DNA from: Verrucomicrobiaceae bacterium
GTDB taxonomy: Bacteria > Verrucomicrobiota > Verrucomicrobiia > Verrucomicrobiales > Verrucomicrobiaceae
Length of the DNA: 64,000 nucleotides
Direction of reading: 5' to 3'
NCBI GenBank assembly: GCA_015075365.1
Contig: JABTUN010000002.1
Span: 186,001-250,000, forward strand
The notes under the pieces were generated by a model. The model did not search any database. It was not told where the DNA came from and saw only the letters and a program-made list of their open reading frames with translations. Every line of letters begins with the position of its first letter. Position 1 is the first letter of the stretch. Made by a program: the position numbers and the translations under genes. Shown here in pieces: positions 51,761 to 61,020 of this stretch.

Positions 51761-53113
51761 TCAGTCCTTGCCGGTCAGATCCGCCGCGCTGGCCTTCGTT
51801 TCGGCCACGATGACGCCGCTCAGACAGATGAGGGCGATCAGATTCGGCACGGCCATGAGGCCGTTGGCAGCGTCGGAGAAATCCATCACCGCCGCCGCAG
51901 GCTGGACCGATCCCACCAGCACCATGATCACCCACAGGATGCGGTAGGGCTTCACCGCGCGCGGCCCGACGAGGTATTCCGCCGCCTTTTCACCGTAGTA
52001 GCACCAGCCGAGGATGGAGGAGAAGACAAAGGTCATCAGCCCGAAGAGCAGAAAGATGGGACCGATCGTATGCAGTTCCTCAAAGGCCGCGTTGGTCAGC
52101 GCTCCTTTGCCCAGCCCCTCCTTCCAGTGGCCGCTGCTGACGATCACCAGGCCCGTCAGGGCGCATACCACCACCGTGTCCCAAAATGTGGCGGTGCTGC
52201 TCACCAGCGCCTGGCGCACGGGATTCCGTGTCTGCGCCGCCGCCGCGACGATCGGGGCGCTGCCGAGACCGGACTCGTTTGAAAACAGACCCCGCGCAAT
52301 CCCTGCCTGAACGGCCTGACGGATAGTCGCGCCTACAAAACCGCCCACCGCCGCCTGTCCGGCAAAAGCACCGTCCCAGATCTCCCCCAGCGCCCCGGGC
52401 AGCAGTGCCGCGTTCTTGATTAAGATGAGCACGCAGCCCAGGATGTAGCCCAGCGCCATGACGGGAACGAGCACTCCGCACACCTTCGCGATGCTCTTCA
52501 CGCCGCCAAGGATCACCGCGCCGGTGATCGCAGCCATCACCAGGCCCGCGACCCAGCGCAGCACCTGATCCGCCTCCTCGCCGGGCTTGATCCACTCCTT
52601 GAGCGTCTCCACCACCGCGTTTGCCTGGAACATGTTGCCGATGCCAAACGCGGCCACGCAGGTGAAGGCGGCGAACACCACACCGAGCCACTTTTGCCCC
52701 AGACCGCGCTCCAAGGCATACATCGGGCCGCCCGCGTAGCTGCCGTCCGGCATCTGCACGCGGTACTTCACCGCGAGCACCGCCTCCGAGTACTTCGTGG
52801 CAATGCCAAACACGCCGGTCAGCCACATCCAGAACACCGCGCCCGGCCCGCCGGTGGCCACCGCGCCCGCCACGCCGATGATATTTCCCGCGCCGATTGT
52901 CGCCGCCAGCGCCGTCATCAGCGCGCCGAACTGGGACACATCCCCCTCACCTTCCTTCTCACGCGAGAGCGATATCTTGATGGCCCGCGGAATGAAGCGT
53001 TGGATGAACCCGGTGCGGATGGTCAGAAACACATGCGTGCCAAAAAGCAGCACGATTAGAGGCAGCCCCCAGACAAGACCGGAGAGCTCGGCGGCGAATT
53101 TGGCAAAGTCCAT
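51761..53113 (-). CDS. alanine/glycine:cation symporter (AGCS family)
   Basis: 450 aa from the ATG at 53113 (MDFAKFAAELSGLVWGLPLI). About eleven hydrophobic helices. Family-typical stretches: SQFGALMTALAATIGAGNIIGVAGAV, GGPGAVFWMWLTGVFGIATKYSEAVLAV, the GSYAGGPMYALERGLG loop and GLFSNESGLGSAPIVAAAAQT. It imports alanine or glycine with Na+. It is convergent with the tRNA region and divergent from the Gfo/Idh/MocA gene. Confidence 0.94.
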   Translation of the reverse strand: MDFAKFAAELSGLVWGLPLIVLLFGTHVFLTIRTGFIQRFIPRAIKISLSREKEGEGDVSQFGALMTALAATIGAGNIIGVAGAVATGGPGAVFWMWLTGVFGIATKYSEAVLAVKYRVQMPDGSYAGGPMYALERGLGQKWLGVVFAAFTCVAAFGIGNMFQANAVVETLKEWIKPGEEADQVLRWVAGLVMAAITGAVILGGVKSIAKVCGVLVPVMALGYILGCVLILIKNAALLPGALGEIWDGAFAGQAAVGGFVGATIRQAVQAGIARGLFSNESGLGSAPIVAAAAQTRNPVRQALVSSTATFWDTVVVCALTGLVIVSSGHWKEGLGKGALTNAAFEELHTIGPIFLLFGLMTFVFSSILGWCYYGEKAAEYLVGPRAVKPYRILWVIMVLVGSVQPAAAVMDFSDAANGLMAVPNLIALICLSGVIVAETKASAADLTGKD

Positions 53114-53241
53114 CCGGCCTTTTAGCCGCCCGGACCATGAATCGCCAAGCACAAAAAGCACATTCACGAAGGACGCGCCTTTTCCGTTGCGTTCATCCAC
53201 GCACCGCCGCTATCCTCGCGGCCCTCTCTCTCCATCCTACC

Positions 53242-54672
53242 ATGAAGCCCTCACTCTTCCCCAACCGCCGCGCCTTCCTCCGCACCACCGCGCTTTCCGC
53301 CGGGGGCATTTTTGTCCCGAACCTCCTGCTCGGCCAGGACGCCGCGAAAAAGCTCAATGTCGCCGGCATCGGCGGCGCCGGTGGCAAGGGCGCGTCTGAC
53401 ATCGCCATCGCCGGTGAAGGCGCCAACGTCGTCGCCATCTGTGACATTGACACGAAACGCCTCGCCGATGCGCAGAAGAAGTATCCGAACGCCAAGATGT
53501 TCACCTCCTTCAAGGAGATGTTCGAGACCATGGGCGACAAGATCGACCTCGTCACCGTCTCCACACCCGACCACGCGCACTACCCCGCCGCCATGGAGGC
53601 CATCAAGCGCGGCAAGCACGTCTGCGTGCAGAAACCCCTCGTCAACCGCATCTGGGAGGCCAACCAGCTCCATGAGGCCGCCAAGAAGAAGGGCGTCAAA
53701 ACCAACATGGGCAACCAGGGCCACACCGGCGAGCAGATCCGCCAGCTCAAGGAATGGATGAACGCCGGCGTCGTCGGCAACGTGAAGGAAATCCACGTCT
53801 GGACCAACCGCCCCATCTGGCCGCAGGGCAATCAGGCCAAGGACATTTATACCGGCAAGGCCGCCCCGAAGCCCCGCCGCAAGGAGGAAGCCAACGCCGC
53901 CGAGGCCATCGGCACCGCTCCGGAGCATGTGAAATGGCAGGACTGGCTGGCCCAGGTGCCCGACATGCCCTACGTCCCCGGCCTGCACCCGTTTGCCTGG
54001 CGCGGCCACCGCGAATTCGGCGCCGGTGCCATGGGTGACATGGGCTGCCACATCATGGACGGTCCCTTCTGGGCCTGCGAGCTCGGCGAACCCTACCAAA
54101 TCGAGGCCGAGGTCGGTGAATTGACCGATCTGAGCTGGCCCGCCTGGTCCCACGTCGTCTGCTCCTTCAAGCACGCCAAATACGGCGAAGTGAAGCTCCA
54201 CTGGTATGAAGGCAAAAACGCCGACGTGCCCATGAAGCCCGCCCGCCCCGCCAAGCTCGAAGAAGGCCGTGATTTCGGCAAGATCGCCGGCGGCTTCATG
54301 ATCGTGGGCGACGAGGACACCATCCTCAACAATGGTGATTACTGCGAGAACCTCGAGATCCTCGGCAACCGCGCCAAGCTGGCCAAGTTCTTCAAGGAGA
54401 CGCCCAAGACCTTGGAGCGCTCCCTGGCCCCCGGCAAGCCGCAGCTCGAGCTCGTCAAGGCCATCGAGCAGGACAAGACCGCCGGCAGCAACTTCGACTA
54501 CAGTGTGCCGCTGACCAAGCTCTGCCTCTTCGGCAACTTCGGCATCACCAACCCCGGCAAGGTCATCCGCTGGGACAGCGCCACGCAGACCACGGACAAC
54601 GCCGACGCCAACAAGCTCATCCAGCGCGCCGCCGTGCGTGCCGGCTGGGAATACAATGCCGCCAGCATCTAA
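53242..54672 (+). CDS. Tat-exported Gfo/Idh/MocA family oxidoreductase
   Basis: 476 aa from the ATG at 53242, giving a Tat-like signal (MKPSLFPNRRAFLRTTALSA). The Rossmann half has LNVAGIGGAGGKGASDIAIA, VAICDID and the family motif VSTPDHAHYPAAMEAIKRGKHVCVQKPL. The C-terminal part (TNMGNQGHTGEQIRQLKEWMNAG, RPIWPQG, FGAGAMGDMGCHIMD) is the substrate-binding half typical of the large exported subfamily in Verrucomicrobia and Planctomycetes. It would act on a sugar or inositol with NAD(P). A strong terminator follows. Confidence 0.93.
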   Translation: MKPSLFPNRRAFLRTTALSAGGIFVPNLLLGQDAAKKLNVAGIGGAGGKGASDIAIAGEGANVVAICDIDTKRLADAQKKYPNAKMFTSFKEMFETMGDKIDLVTVSTPDHAHYPAAMEAIKRGKHVCVQKPLVNRIWEANQLHEAAKKKGVKTNMGNQGHTGEQIRQLKEWMNAGVVGNVKEIHVWTNRPIWPQGNQAKDIYTGKAAPKPRRKEEANAAEAIGTAPEHVKWQDWLAQVPDMPYVPGLHPFAWRGHREFGAGAMGDMGCHIMDGPFWACELGEPYQIEAEVGELTDLSWPAWSHVVCSFKHAKYGEVKLHWYEGKNADVPMKPARPAKLEEGRDFGKIAGGFMIVGDEDTILNNGDYCENLEILGNRAKLAKFFKETPKTLERSLAPGKPQLELVKAIEQDKTAGSNFDYSVPLTKLCLFGNFGITNPGKVIRWDSATQTTDNADANKLIQRAAVRAGWEYNAASI

Positions 54673-54694
54673 CGAGCACCCGCCATCCTCCTCC

Positions 54695-54729
54695 AAAAGC
54701 CCGGCAGGTCCGCCTGCCGGGCTTTTTTT
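54695..54729 (+). terminator. rho-independent terminator
   Basis: A stem AAAAGCCCGGCAGG pairs with CCTGCCGGGCTTTT around a 3-4 nt loop and runs into seven Ts. It lies ~25 bp after the Gfo/Idh/MocA stop codon and is the clearest intrinsic terminator in the window. Confidence 0.93.
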
Positions 54730-54792
54730 CATCAACGCGGAACGCTGAGCACAGTTGCGGCGGCGGGCGGTTCCCGCTAGGGGTCACGCCGC

Positions 54793-55416
54793 ATGTCCAC
54801 CATTGTCGTCACCCAGAAAAACGGCGTCGCCTGCATCGGCGCGGATACCCTCAGCTGCCTCGGCTCCCTGCGCCAGCGCGCGCAGCATGTCATCAACAAG
54901 ACCAAAATCACCCGGGTCGGTGACACCTTGATCGGCCTGACAGGCACCTCCGCCAGCCTGGTGGTGCTCAACAGCTACTTTGCCAATCCGGAGCGACCGC
55001 GGGACTTTTCCTCCTGCGAGGCCATCTTTGAGACCTTCCGCCACGCGCACGCCTGGCTGAAGGCGGAGTACTTCATGTCCGCCATGCCGGACAAGGGGGA
55101 GGAATACGAGACGACCCAGTTCTACGGCGTGGCGGCCAATCCGCACGGCATCTTCGCCCTTTACTCCTACCGCAGCGCGCAACAGTTCCACAAGTTCTGG
55201 GCGGCGGGATCGGGCCGTGATTTCGCTCTGGGGGCCATGCAGGCAGCTTATGACCAGGATCTGTCGGCGGAGGAGATCGCAAGGATCGGACTGGGCGCGG
55301 CGGCCGAATTCGACAGCGCCACCGCGGCCCCGTTTGAGATTCACAGCATCCCGCTGCTTCAGGCCGCCCCGGCGGCTCCGCCCAAGCCCAAAAAGACCTC
55401 CCGCAGCCGGAAATGA
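54793..55416 (+). CDS. HslV/proteasome-like Ntn hydrolase
   Basis: 207 aa. Starts MSTIVVTQKNGVACIGADT, matching the N-terminus of HslV (MTTIV...NGxVxxAGD). If Met is removed, Ser2 would be the nucleophile, as in the CodW variant of HslV; Thr3 is the other candidate. LIGLTGTSASLVVLNSYF and FWAAGSGRDFALGAMQAAY correspond to the GxxGxxxD/ GSGxxxAxGA segments of proteasome beta-type proteins. No HslU-type ATPase is adjacent. The C-terminal ~20 residues are a basic Pro-rich tail. It overlaps bioD by 4 bp. Confidence 0.82.
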   Translation: MSTIVVTQKNGVACIGADTLSCLGSLRQRAQHVINKTKITRVGDTLIGLTGTSASLVVLNSYFANPERPRDFSSCEAIFETFRHAHAWLKAEYFMSAMPDKGEEYETTQFYGVAANPHGIFALYSYRSAQQFHKFWAAGSGRDFALGAMQAAYDQDLSAEEIARIGLGAAAEFDSATAAPFEIHSIPLLQAAPAAPPKPKKTSRSRK

Positions 55417-56060
55417 CTGCCACGCATTATTTCATCACCGGGACGGACACGGACGCGGGCAAGACCTACGTCACCTGCCTGCTGCTGGAGGCCCTGCGCC
55501 GGTCCGGGCGGACGGCGGCGGGTTTCAAGCCCTTTGTCTGCGGCGGCCGGGAGGACGCGCTGCACCTGCTGGATGCCAGCAGCCCTGGATTGAGCCTGGA
55601 CGAGGTCAATCCGGTCTGGTTCAAGGTGCCAGCCGCCCCCTTCGCCGCCGCTTTGATGGAAAACCGCCCCGTGGAACTGAATCCGGCGCTCGCCGCCTTC
55701 GAGGAACTGGCGGGGCGATTTGACCACGTTCTGGTGGAGGGTGCGGGCGGCTGGGAGGTGCCGTTGAACGGCTTTGCGACGATGGCGGATCTGGCCCAGC
55801 GCCTGGCCCTGCCAGTCCTGGTGGTCGTGAACAACAAGCTCGGTTGCCTGAACCACACCCTGCTCACCGTCCGCAACATCCAGGCACGCGGCATGACCTG
55901 CGCGGGTCTGATCCTCAACCACGTCCACGACGAGCGCGATCCGGCCAGCATCAGCAACCGTATGGTGCTGGAGAAATTCCTGCCGGACGTGCCCGTGCTG
56001 GCGGAAGTCATGCATGGGGAGACGGAGATGGAGTGGCCGTCTGTGCTCAACTATTTGTAA
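55413..56060 (+). CDS. bioD: dethiobiotin synthetase
   Basis: 215 aa. The P-loop near the N-terminus reads ITGTDTDAGKTYVTCLL, the signature of BioD. HVLVEGAGGWEVPLN is the second conserved block and VLVVVNNKLGCLNHTLLTV the third. It carboxylates diaminopelargonic acid to dethiobiotin using ATP. No other biotin gene is present in the window. The ATGA overlap couples it to the HslV-like gene. Confidence 0.93.
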   Translation: MTATHYFITGTDTDAGKTYVTCLLLEALRRSGRTAAGFKPFVCGGREDALHLLDASSPGLSLDEVNPVWFKVPAAPFAAALMENRPVELNPALAAFEELAGRFDHVLVEGAGGWEVPLNGFATMADLAQRLALPVLVVVNNKLGCLNHTLLTVRNIQARGMTCAGLILNHVHDERDPASISNRMVLEKFLPDVPVLAEVMHGETEMEWPSVLNYL

Positions 56061-56113
56061 CGCCTGGAATGTCACATTGACGACACCGACGACCCAGGCC
56101 AATTTCGGCTGCC

Positions 56114-56761
56114 ATGCGCCGTCCCTGGATCAAAATCGAAGTCTCCACGCCCGACAAACCGGAAATCTGCACCATCGCCAGCAGGCTGCGGCTGGATGAA
56201 GATGCCGTGGTTGGAAAACTTGTTCGTCTATGGTCCTGGGCGGAGTTGAACGCCGTCAATCCGAACGATCTAGGCGTTACAAAAGAGTTTCTCGACAAGC
56301 TATGTGGCAAGAAGGGCTTTACTGACGCTCTCATGCATGCGGGCTGGCTCGAAGAGTTGGGTGGAAAGCTTATGTTCCCGAACTTTGCCCGCCACAACGG
56401 TAACGCTTCCAAAGTTCGGGGCCTGACCGCCCGGCGAGTCGAATTGCACCGCCACCGGAACGCAAAAAAGAACGTCAGACGCGTTACAAAACCAGAGCCA
56501 GACAGCGTGGACTCTCATCACGATCAGAGCGTGCCAACTCATTCTAAATTACTTGTTACAAAGGATTTAGATGAGCGTAACACAAACGCTGACCAAGTGC
56601 CTGAGCCCATTCCCGCCCCTGTCGCCATCGAACCCCAGCCGCAAACGCCTCCGCAGCCTCTCGCAGCCCCTGAAGCCCCGGCAGAGGAAGATGAACCGAA
56701 GGCACGGAAGCGACGCCCCAAGGTGGAGGAGGAAGGTGACCTCCAACCCATGCTGTTTTGA
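56114..56761 (+). CDS. phage replication-initiator-like protein, orphan
   Basis: 215 aa. The N-terminal ~110 residues (WIKIEVSTPDKPEICTIASR, DEDAVVGKLVRLWSWAELNAV, KGFTDALMHAGWLEE, FPNFARHNGNASKVRGLTARR) match a domain I know from phage and prophage replication-region proteins. The C-terminal half is a Pro-rich, charged, low-complexity tail ending QPMLF, which resembles a sliding-clamp-binding peptide. Base composition is lower in GC than neighbours. No other phage genes are nearby, so it looks like a relic or a domesticated gene. Confidence 0.72.
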   Translation: MRRPWIKIEVSTPDKPEICTIASRLRLDEDAVVGKLVRLWSWAELNAVNPNDLGVTKEFLDKLCGKKGFTDALMHAGWLEELGGKLMFPNFARHNGNASKVRGLTARRVELHRHRNAKKNVRRVTKPEPDSVDSHHDQSVPTHSKLLVTKDLDERNTNADQVPEPIPAPVAIEPQPQTPPQPLAAPEAPAEEDEPKARKRRPKVEEEGDLQPMLF

Positions 56762-56799
56762 CCCCGGGCCTACTCAAATGTAACGGTTCAAGCAGTTCA

Positions 56800-58212
56800 T
56801 CAACCCAGCTTTTCAGCGATTTCCTCCGCCGGATAGGTCCAGATTTCGCTCAGCGTCGGGTGGTAGTGCGGAATGGTCAGGAACTGCCGCGCGGTGGACC
56901 GGAAATGCATCGCCACCGCGACCTCGTGGATGAGTTCGGTGGCCTCCGGACCGACGACACAGGCCCCCAGGAGCTCCCCTGTCTCCGCATGGGCCAGCAT
57001 CTTCACAAAGCCATCCATTTCCCCCATGACCATGGATTTCCCATGGTCGTTGAAGGGGTAGCTGGCCTCCACAAAGGGAATACCCGCCTCCCGCAGCTTT
57101 TCCGCGGTCTGCCCCACCACCGCCACCTGTGGCTGGGAAAAGACGCCGAAGAGCAGCAGGCGGTAGTCCATCGCCTCGGACACCTCCCCGCCCCGCAGCA
57201 GACGGGCGGCGTTCCGCGCGGCAATCTCCCCCTGCTGGATGGCCACATGCACCACATCCAGCGGGCTGCACACATCCCCGGCGGCGAAAATGTGCGGCCG
57301 GGAAGTCTGCATGCGGTCGTTCACGATGATCTTGCCCTTGTTCAGCCTGACATGAGCCGCATGCAGTTCCAGCCCTGCCGTGGCGGGCTGCCGCCCCATC
57401 GCCAGCAGCACCTCATTGACCCGGATGGCGTGCGTGTGGCCGTCCTGGGTGAACTCCACCCGTTTTTGCCCCTCCACGGTCGTCACGGAAGTCAGATGCG
57501 TGCCGCAGTGAACCCGGATGCCACGCCGCTCATAGGCCGCGCGCACGGAATCGCTGCATTCCCGGTCCAGCCCGGTCAAAAGCTGCCCGCTGCGCTGGAT
57601 GAGCGTCACGCCGCAGCCCATGGCCTCCAGGTAATGCGCCATCTCCAGGGCGATCGCCCCGCCGCCGAGCACGGCGACGGTTCTGGGCAGATCGGCGGCG
57701 TCCAGCACGTCGTCACTGGTCCAAAACCCGGTTTCCGCCAGCCCCGGCACGGGCGGCACATGCACCTGCGAGCCGGTGGCGATGACGAAACTGCGCGCGG
57801 TCACGCGGAAACCCGCGCCGCCGTCCCGCAATCTCACCTCCAAGGCATGATCGTCCACAAACGCCGCCGTGCCGCGGTGCAGGACGAAGCGCCCGTCCTC
57901 CAACTGCCCCTGCCGGTAACCGGCGAAATCCGCGATCAGCGCCCGCTTTCGATCCCGGATACGCCGCAGGTCCACACCCTGCGACTCCGCCCGCAGTCCA
58001 AACTCCGCCGCATGGCGCACGACGATCTGGCGGTTGGCGGACTCGATCAGCGTCTTGCTGGGCATGCACCCCCGCAGGATGCACAGGCCGCCGAGTTCCG
58101 CCGCGCCATCGATGACCGCCACCTTCAGCCCTTCACCGTGAGCGGTGCGCGCCGCCGCATAGCCCGCGCTGCCGCCGCCGATCACCACCAGGTCAAAGTC
58201 AAAATGCTCCAT
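56800..58212 (-). CDS. FAD-dependent pyridine nucleotide-disulfide oxidoreductase
   Basis: 470 aa from the ATG at 58212 (MEHFDFDLVVIGGGSAGYAAA). FAD site GGGSAGYAAARTA; redox-active disulfide in GGLCILRGCMPSKTL; NAD site VAVLGGGAIALEMAHYL; second FAD contact IFAAGDVCSPLDVVHVA; and the dimer-interface His-Glu pair in IPHYHPTLSEIW. It belongs to the mercuric reductase/lipoamide dehydrogenase-like class; no mer or dehydrogenase-complex genes are adjacent, so the substrate is unknown. Divergent from the NadD-NAD kinase gene with ~70 bp between starts. Confidence 0.93.
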   Translation of the reverse strand: MEHFDFDLVVIGGGSAGYAAARTAHGEGLKVAVIDGAAELGGLCILRGCMPSKTLIESANRQIVVRHAAEFGLRAESQGVDLRRIRDRKRALIADFAGYRQGQLEDGRFVLHRGTAAFVDDHALEVRLRDGGAGFRVTARSFVIATGSQVHVPPVPGLAETGFWTSDDVLDAADLPRTVAVLGGGAIALEMAHYLEAMGCGVTLIQRSGQLLTGLDRECSDSVRAAYERRGIRVHCGTHLTSVTTVEGQKRVEFTQDGHTHAIRVNEVLLAMGRQPATAGLELHAAHVRLNKGKIIVNDRMQTSRPHIFAAGDVCSPLDVVHVAIQQGEIAARNAARLLRGGEVSEAMDYRLLLFGVFSQPQVAVVGQTAEKLREAGIPFVEASYPFNDHGKSMVMGEMDGFVKMLAHAETGELLGACVVGPEATELIHEVAVAMHFRSTARQFLTIPHYHPTLSEIWTYPAEEIAEKLG

Positions 58213-58283
58213 ACGGCGCAGGCTCGACGGGCATGGTGAAATTTCAAATTTCCCTTTTCGCAAACCGCCGCCAACATGGGTGC

Positions 58284-59663
58284 ATGCACCGCCTCGCCAT
58301 CTTCGGTGGCAGTTTCAATCCGCCCGGCAGCCATCACGCGCAAATCGCGCGCGCGCTGACGACGCATTTTGACGAGGTGCGCGTCATCCCCTGCGGCCCG
58401 CGGCCGGACAAGCCGGTGACTGACAGCGTGCCGCCCGTGTACCGCGCCACGTTGGCGGACATCGTCTTCAGCGGCATCCCGGGCGTGCATGTCGATCTGA
58501 GCGACTTCGAGCGCGAAACTTTCTCCCGAAATCACGAGCTGCAGACACGCTTCGAGGTGGAGCATGAAGTGTGGCATGTCGTGGGCGCGGATCTCATCGC
58601 GGGAGGCGCGCAGGGCGCGTCCGCCATCCAGCGCACCTGGGCACGCGGCACGGAGCTGTGGCAGAGCGCCCGCTTCGCCGTGCTGCACCGGCCCGGCTTC
58701 CCGCTGGACCCGCACGACCTGCCGCCGCAAGCCCGCGTCATAGATCTGCTCGTCGAAGGTGCCAGCACCACGATCCGCGAGCGTTTGAGCCGGGGAGAAT
58801 CCGTCAGCGGCCTGCTGCATCCACGCGCGCTGGCCTACATCGAGCGCTACGGCCTTTACCGCGCCCCGGTTCCCGGCACCTGGGCGCGCGGCACGCTGGA
58901 AAACGCACGCTACCACCTCCAGACAGCCCCCAAAAACCCCAAGGCCCAAACGCTGGCCGCGCCGCTCATTGGAAACGGTGTGGAGGCCGGCAATGCCGAC
59001 TTCATCACTGTCATCGGTGGCGACGGCGCGATGCTGCGCAGCATCCGCGAGCATTGGCGGCTGCGCCTTCCCTTCTTTGGCATCAACGCGGGCCATCTCG
59101 GCTTTCTGCTAAACGCGCCGGAACAGGTCAGCGCCCACCCCTTCCCTCCGACGGATGTGATCTTCCGGCAGTTACCCATGCTCTTCCTGGAGTTCGACAG
59201 CCCGGACGGCACCACACGCACGGCACACGGGTTCAACGACGCCTGGCTGGAGCGCTCCACCAGCCAGTCCGCCTGGCTGGAGGTGATCGTCAACGGCGTG
59301 CCGCGCATCCCGAAGCTGGTCAGTGACGGCGCGCTGGTGGCCACCGCCGCCGGCAGCACTGCGTACGCGCGCAGCATGGGTGCCTCGCCGCTGCTCGCGG
59401 ACACACCCGCGTGGTTGATCGTCGGCTCGAATGTGCTGGAGCCCGCGCACTGGCGCAGCGCGCTGCTTTCCCCGGACACCTGTGTGGAAATCCGCAGCCT
59501 TGACCCGCAAAACCGCCCCGTGGAGGCCTTTGTGGACGGACAGAGCGTGGGCGAGGTCATCCGCATGCGCGCGCGCCTCTCACGCGCCGCGGCCGCCGAG
59601 CTCGTCTTTTGCGCCAGCCACGACATGGCGGAAAAGATCGCCGCCATCCAGTTCAGCGCTTGA
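58284..59663 (+). CDS. NadD-like adenylyltransferase fused to NAD kinase
   Basis: 459 aa from the ATG at 58284 (MHRLAIFGGSFNPPGSHHAQ). Residues ~1-200 are a nicotinate-mononucleotide adenylyltransferase: GGSFNPPGSHH is the nucleotide-binding motif (GxFxPxHxxH type) and GASTTIRERL with LHPRALAYIERYGLY is the C-terminal ISSTxIR-type motif. Residues ~235-459 are NAD kinase: IGGDGAMLRSI (GGDG), GINAGHLGFL and DGALVATAAGSTAYARSMGASPLL. One chain would thus complete NAD-precursor adenylation and phosphorylate NAD to NADP. The NAD kinase part starts close to GGDG, lacking some of its usual N-terminal subdomain. Confidence 0.9.
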   Translation: MHRLAIFGGSFNPPGSHHAQIARALTTHFDEVRVIPCGPRPDKPVTDSVPPVYRATLADIVFSGIPGVHVDLSDFERETFSRNHELQTRFEVEHEVWHVVGADLIAGGAQGASAIQRTWARGTELWQSARFAVLHRPGFPLDPHDLPPQARVIDLLVEGASTTIRERLSRGESVSGLLHPRALAYIERYGLYRAPVPGTWARGTLENARYHLQTAPKNPKAQTLAAPLIGNGVEAGNADFITVIGGDGAMLRSIREHWRLRLPFFGINAGHLGFLLNAPEQVSAHPFPPTDVIFRQLPMLFLEFDSPDGTTRTAHGFNDAWLERSTSQSAWLEVIVNGVPRIPKLVSDGALVATAAGSTAYARSMGASPLLADTPAWLIVGSNVLEPAHWRSALLSPDTCVEIRSLDPQNRPVEAFVDGQSVGEVIRMRARLSRAAAAELVFCASHDMAEKIAAIQFSA

Positions 59664-59678
59664 GGCAGTGATGGAACC

Positions 59679-60968
59679 TCACGCCTCCGTGCGAATGGCC
59701 ACCGAGCGTCCGTGCGCGTCGAGACCCTCCACCGCCGCGAAGGCACGCACCACCGGCTCCGACTTCGCGCAACTGGCCGCGTCGAGCCGGATGATGCTGG
59801 TTCGGCGCTGAAACATGTCCGCGGTGATGCCGGGGAACGATTTGCCGGATCCACCTGTAGGCAGCGTGTGACTAGGGCCGGCGAGGAAGTCACCCACGGC
59901 CACCGGGGAGTGATTGCCGAGGAAAATCGCGCCCGCCGTGCGGATGAGCGGCAGAATCACCTCCTCGCGGGTGGTGATGAGGCTCAGGTGCTCCGGCGCG
60001 AAGTCATTCACCAGCCGCGCGCCCTCCTCCAAAGTGCCCACCTGCATGAGAAACACGCCCTTTTCCAGCACGGGGCCGAGCTGCGCCTGCCGGCTGAGCG
60101 TGCGCGACTGCTGGTCCACCTCCGCGATCACCGCGTCGAGCAGCGCCGCGTCATCGGTGATGAATCCGGCCATGCTGTCCTTCCCGTGCTCCGCCTGCGC
60201 CAGGATGTCCGCCGCGATGAAGGCAGGATTGCCGGACGCATCCGCCAGGATGAGCACCTCGCTGGGGCCGGGGAGCAAGTCGATGGCGCACACGCCAAAT
60301 GCCTGCCGTTTTGCCTCCACGACATAGCTGTTGCCCGGACCGAAGATTTTGGCCACTGGTTGAATTGTCTGCGTGCCGAAGGCCATGGCGGCGATGGCCT
60401 GCGAACCGCCGATTTGATAGACCTCCGTGGCACCGGCCAGCTTTAGCGCAGCCAGCAAGCCGGCGTTCACCGTGCCGTCACGTCCGCAGGGAGTGCAGAC
60501 GACGATTTCCGGCACCCCGGCCGCCGCGGCGATGGCCACGGTCATCATCACGGTGGAAACGAGCGGCGCGCTGCCGCCGGGGACATAGCAGCCCACACGC
60601 TCAAAGGGATGAAACACCTCTCCCACCGTGGCCCCCTGTTCATTCACAGCGCTCCAGTCCTGGCGCAGGCTGCGCTTCGCAAAAGCCGCCACATTCCGGT
60701 GTGATGCCTCCAGCGCTGCCTTGAGAGCGGCGTCCGCGCTGTCCCATGCCTCGTCGAGCCTGGCCTGCGGGATGCGCATCTGCGCAGGGGTGAGTTGCGC
60801 GCCGTCAAACTTCGCCGTGAAGTCCAGCACCGCCTCGTCGCCACGCTCACGCACGGCCCGGATCACGGTGGAGACCACCTCACGTACGGCTTCGCTGGCC
60901 TCGGCACGGCGGTTCAGGCTGGCGGCAAAGGCGGCGTGGTCGGGATCAGCGGTGCGGATGACTTTCAT
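59679..60968 (-). CDS. hisD: histidinol dehydrogenase
   Basis: 429 aa. Family motifs in order: GCYVPGGSAPLVSTVMMTVAIAAAAGV (split by position), KIFGPGNSYVVEAKRQAFG, DLLPGPSEVLILAD, DILAQAEHGKDSMA with the zinc-ligand His, FAPEHLSLIT, and HTLPTGGSGKSFPGIT with the second His. It oxidises histidinol to histidine in two steps with NAD. No other his genes are adjacent. Confidence 0.96.
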   Translation of the reverse strand: MKVIRTADPDHAAFAASLNRRAEASEAVREVVSTVIRAVRERGDEAVLDFTAKFDGAQLTPAQMRIPQARLDEAWDSADAALKAALEASHRNVAAFAKRSLRQDWSAVNEQGATVGEVFHPFERVGCYVPGGSAPLVSTVMMTVAIAAAAGVPEIVVCTPCGRDGTVNAGLLAALKLAGATEVYQIGGSQAIAAMAFGTQTIQPVAKIFGPGNSYVVEAKRQAFGVCAIDLLPGPSEVLILADASGNPAFIAADILAQAEHGKDSMAGFITDDAALLDAVIAEVDQQSRTLSRQAQLGPVLEKGVFLMQVGTLEEGARLVNDFAPEHLSLITTREEVILPLIRTAGAIFLGNHSPVAVGDFLAGPSHTLPTGGSGKSFPGITADMFQRRTSIIRLDAASCAKSEPVVRAFAAVEGLDAHGRSVAIRTEA

Positions 60969-61020
60969 GAGCGTGTTTTACCTGCCACGCGCCGCGCGGG
61001 CGTCAAGGATGGCCCTCATG

